Positions 5,706 through 7,585 of a DNA stretch of 7,585 bases are shown one piece after another; position 1 is the stretch's first letter, and every line of letters starts with the position of its first letter. A program made the position numbers and the translations under genes. Location of the stretch: assembly GCA_005888425.1 (NCBI GenBank), contig VAZF01000085.1, positions 1-7,585 of the forward strand, written 5' to 3'. Origin of the DNA: Alphaproteobacteria bacterium (GTDB taxonomy: Bacteria > Pseudomonadota > Alphaproteobacteria > ATCC43930 > CGMCC-115725). Below the pieces are notes generated by a model. The model was not told the origin of the DNA, did not search any database, and saw only the letters and a program-made list of their open reading frames with translations.

Positions 5706-7127
5706 TCAGGGGATCTCGTAGACCGGAACGGTCTCGGGGATGCCGCGCAATTCGCGATGCTGCACCAGCGGCTGTACCCCATTCGCCGCAAGTAGGTTCG
5801 CGGTTTGCGGGTGGGAGACGACAGGGCCGGTCGCATAGATCGCGCGCGAGGCAGCAAGACCCTGGACGCGCGAGGCGATGTTGACGGTCTGGCCGAAATA
5901 ATCCTGGCGATCGTTCAGGACGACCGCGAGGCACGGCCCCTCATGGAGGCCGATCTTCAACAGCAGATCCTCGCCGCCGCGCTGGGCATTGAGGGCGAGC
6001 ATCGCGTCGCGGATGCGCAAGGCGGCGGCCATTGCCCGGTCGGGAGTCGGAAACGTCGCCATCACCGCGTCGCCGATCGTCTTGACGACGGCGCCCGCCT
6101 CGCCCGCAACAATCTCATGGAGCACGCGGAAATGCGCCTGCACGAGATCGAAGGCGGCGAGATCCCCGACCCGCTGGTAAAGCTCCGTCGAGCCTTTGAG
6201 GTCGGTGAAGAGGAAGGTCAGGCTGGTGATCTTCAGGTGCTGATTGGGGTCGATCGTGTCGCTGCGATAGATGTCGCGGAACGTCTGGTTGGTCAGGAGG
6301 CGCTTCGCGGTCAGGAACGGGCGGCGCTGCGCGAGGAGCTCGTGCAATGCATGCCCGGCGATCCAGACAGCCGGCAGGGCGCGCTTCTCGGTCCGGTTTT
6401 CCAATGACAGGCGAAGCGGTCCCGGCCGCATGACCACCGTACCGGTCGGCGCCCGCACATCGTTGAAGACCATCGACAAGTTCTGCCGCTCGCGGGTCGG
6501 CTCGCCCTTGACATCGATAAATTGCGCGGCGTGGGTCACCGGCTCGAAGACGATCAGGAATTCCTGCGGCAGCTGCAGCGAGAGCTGCGCCTTTTCGCCG
6601 GCCGGCAGTTCGAGCGTATCGAGGGTGATTTCCTGGCCGATCTGTTCCAGGTCTTCGGGGATATTCATGCCCGAGGCCCAAAAGATCTGCCGCATATACT
6701 CGAAGAACGGCAAGTCGTTCGGTTCATGCGCGGCGATCCGGCGGACCCGGCGGCTGAGCGTAAACGTCACCTCGACCATCTCGTCGAGGTTCGGCTCGTA
6801 GCCGGCGGCGCAGAGAGCGCAGATATAATCCTCGTGCTTGACCGATTTCAGCGTTGTGCTGGTGTCGAGGACGCCCCCGCAACCCGGGCAGAGCACGTTC
6901 CAGGACAGCTCGAAAATGCCGAGCCGCGCTGCATGCAGGAAGGCAGCGATCACCCGCTCCTCATCGAGCCGGCGCCTGGCGGCAAAATCGATGACATTGA
7001 CCCGGCACAGCTCGCGATCGGACGCCTCGGCGACAAAGCGCTCGATCTCGGCGACCGCTTCAGGGTCGGCGGATTGCCGCAAAACCGCGAACAGCCCTTG
7101 GGCTTCGCTCGACAAATGCTCGGTCAT
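5706..7127 (-). CDS. Soluble class III adenylate cyclase with N-terminal zinc-ribbon-containing region (DUF5939-like)
   Basis: The 473-aa cytoplasmic protein should make cAMP from ATP. The C-terminal cyclase domain, about 300-473, has every key residue: metal-binding Asp309 (FLFTDLKGST) and Asp353 (TIGDAVMA), adenine-selecting Lys349 and Asp409 (DYFGQTVNIASR), and transition-state Asn416 and Arg420. The Lys/Asp pair points to ATP rather than GTP. The N-terminal 290 residues lack membrane segments and HAMP/PAS/GAF motifs, and look like the region catalogued as DUF5939 in such cyclases. Within it Cys80-x2-Cys83 (CPGCGG) and Cys103-x2-Cys106 (CALC) form a zinc-ribbon-like pair, which may bind Zn or sense redox state. 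It heads the probable operon with the transporter and EthD-like genes. GAGG ten bases before the ATG is a distant ribosome site. A TGCCCG/CGGGCA hairpin lies in its leader at about 7165-7192. The terminator at 7222-7245 separates it from the amidohydrolase upstream, so it likely has its own promoter within about 95 bp; I could not identify one with confidence. Confidence 0.92.
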   Translation of the reverse strand: MTEHLSSEAQGLFAVLRQSADPEAVAEIERFVAEASDRELCRVNVIDFAARRRLDEERVIAAFLHAARLGIFELSWNVLCPGCGGVLDTSTTLKSVKHEDYICALCAAGYEPNLDEMVEVTFTLSRRVRRIAAHEPNDLPFFEYMRQIFWASGMNIPEDLEQIGQEITLDTLELPAGEKAQLSLQLPQEFLIVFEPVTHAAQFIDVKGEPTRERQNLSMVFNDVRAPTGTVVMRPGPLRLSLENRTEKRALPAVWIAGHALHELLAQRRPFLTAKRLLTNQTFRDIYRSDTIDPNQHLKITSLTFLFTDLKGSTELYQRVGDLAAFDLVQAHFRVLHEIVAGEAGAVVKTIGDAVMATFPTPDRAMAAALRIRDAMLALNAQRGGEDLLLKIGLHEGPCLAVVLNDRQDYFGQTVNIASRVQGLAASRAIYATGPVVSHPQTANLLAANGVQPLVQHRELRGIPETVPVYEIP

Positions 7128-7221
7128 TGACAGGGAGCCTCGTGCAACGACAGGACGTGCGCTATGCCCGTTGCGAGGGCGGGCACATCATGTCGGGAGC
7201 GCTAGGCCGGTCTGCAACCGG

Positions 7222-7245
7222 AAAAAACCGAAGTGCCGGGGCACT
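7222..7245 (-). terminator. Intrinsic terminator of the amidohydrolase gene
   Basis: Read on the minus strand, AGTGCC and GGCACT (7245-7240 and 7237-7232) form a short 5-6-bp stem with a tiny loop, followed four bases later by a run of six T (7227-7222). It begins 6 bases after the amidohydrolase stop codon (7251-7253). The tail is good but the stem is short, so efficiency is uncertain. A second small hairpin CCGGT/ACCGG (7207-7221) follows on the far side of the T run. Confidence 0.6.
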
Positions 7246-7250
7246 CCCCG

Positions 7251-7585
7251 CTATGTGATGTCAAGGCGGTAGGTGCGGGCCGCGGTGCCGGAGAACAGCG
7301 CGAGCTTTTCGTCGCGCGAGGCGCCGGAAGCGAGGCGCTTGAAGGCGTTCCACAGCGCCTTGTAGCCGATCGCCATTTTGTCCACCGGGAAATTGCTCTC
7401 GAACATGCAGCGGGTCGGTCCGAACAACTCGATGCAGGTCTCGATATAGGGCCGCCAAACCTCAGCGATCGTCTCGGAGGAGGGCGGCACTGGCGCGCTG
7501 TGAAAATCGTAGCCAGCGCCGCGGTTGACCATGCCGCCGAGCTTGACGACGACATTGGGACAGGTGGCCAGCTCGGCCATCGACC
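7251..7585 (-). CDS. Amidohydrolase (amidohydrolase_2 / PDC-lactonase-like), C-terminal part only
   Basis: Only the last 110 residues are inside the window; the frame is open to the right edge, so the ATG at 7578-7580 is internal and the true start lies beyond. The fragment matches the C-terminal third of metal-dependent TIM-barrel hydrolases of the amidohydrolase_2 group (2-pyrone-4,6-dicarboxylate lactonase and relatives), which hydrolyse lactones or decarboxylate aromatic acids. Landmarks are CPNVVVKLGG, PPSSETIAEVWRPYIE, CMFESNFPVDK, LWNAFKRLASG, and a final LFSGTAARTYRL, the standard end of these proteins. At the usual S-D-x-P metal/catalytic site the sequence has S-N-F-P followed by V-D, as seen in a common subfamily. 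Stop TAG at 7251 and the terminator behind it end the unit. Substrate unknown. Confidence 0.88.
   Translation of the reverse strand, partial: SMAELATCPNVVVKLGGMVNRGAGYDFHSAPVPPSSETIAEVWRPYIETCIELFGPTRCMFESNFPVDKMAIGYKALWNAFKRLASGASRDEKLALFSGTAARTYRLDIT

Noticed and set aside
5681..5857. 59-codon upstream extension of the EamA transporter
   Set aside because: It overlaps the cyclase 3' end, is Arg/Ser/Pro-rich and not membrane-like; the 297-aa form has the family's normal length.

Overview
The window is very GC-rich (codon third positions mostly G/C) and densely coding, with short intergenic gaps and clear Shine-Dalgarno sequences. The proteins (a RecD2-type helicase of alphaproteobacterial style, a soluble class III cyclase with an N-terminal accessory region, an SDR, an EamA transporter and a PDC-lactonase-like amidohydrolase) suggest an alphaproteobacterium, perhaps Rhizobiales/Hyphomicrobiales or Rhodospirillales. 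That assignment is inferred from family resemblance, not from a marker gene.

Layout. Left block (1-2543, minus strand): a small alpha/beta protein of unknown function (2175-2543) followed 32 bp later by a RecD2-like helicase gene (1-2142). The helicase gene is broken near 1863: it has lost about 79 bp, including the first helix-hairpin-helix, and shifts frame there. It runs off the left edge through a strong hairpin. Middle block (2544-4127): a 220-bp divergent intergenic region with a 22-bp tandem repeat and a CRP/FNR-like site, a 53-aa two-helix membrane protein on plus, a complete NAD-type SDR on minus with a perfect 16-bp palindrome next to its ribosome binding site, an ideal CRP-type site (TGTGA-N6-TCACA), and a 43-aa membrane miniprotein on plus. 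Right block (4109-7585, minus strand): a truncated amidohydrolase closed by an intrinsic terminator, then a likely operon of class III adenylate cyclase, EamA transporter and a duplicated EthD-like alpha/beta-barrel protein, with 25- and 45-bp gaps.

How it may work together. The cyclase keeps the residues that select ATP, so cAMP is the predicted product. A textbook cAMP-receptor-protein half-site pair lies about 1.8 kb away, between the SDR and the 43-aa gene, and a related site precedes the 53-aa gene. A local cAMP-CRP circuit is therefore an attractive but unproven idea. The SDR, amidohydrolase and EthD-like protein would fit small-molecule catabolism, but no substrate can be named. I found no RNA gene, CRISPR array, insertion sequence or integrase. 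No gene-free stretch exceeds about 220 bp.
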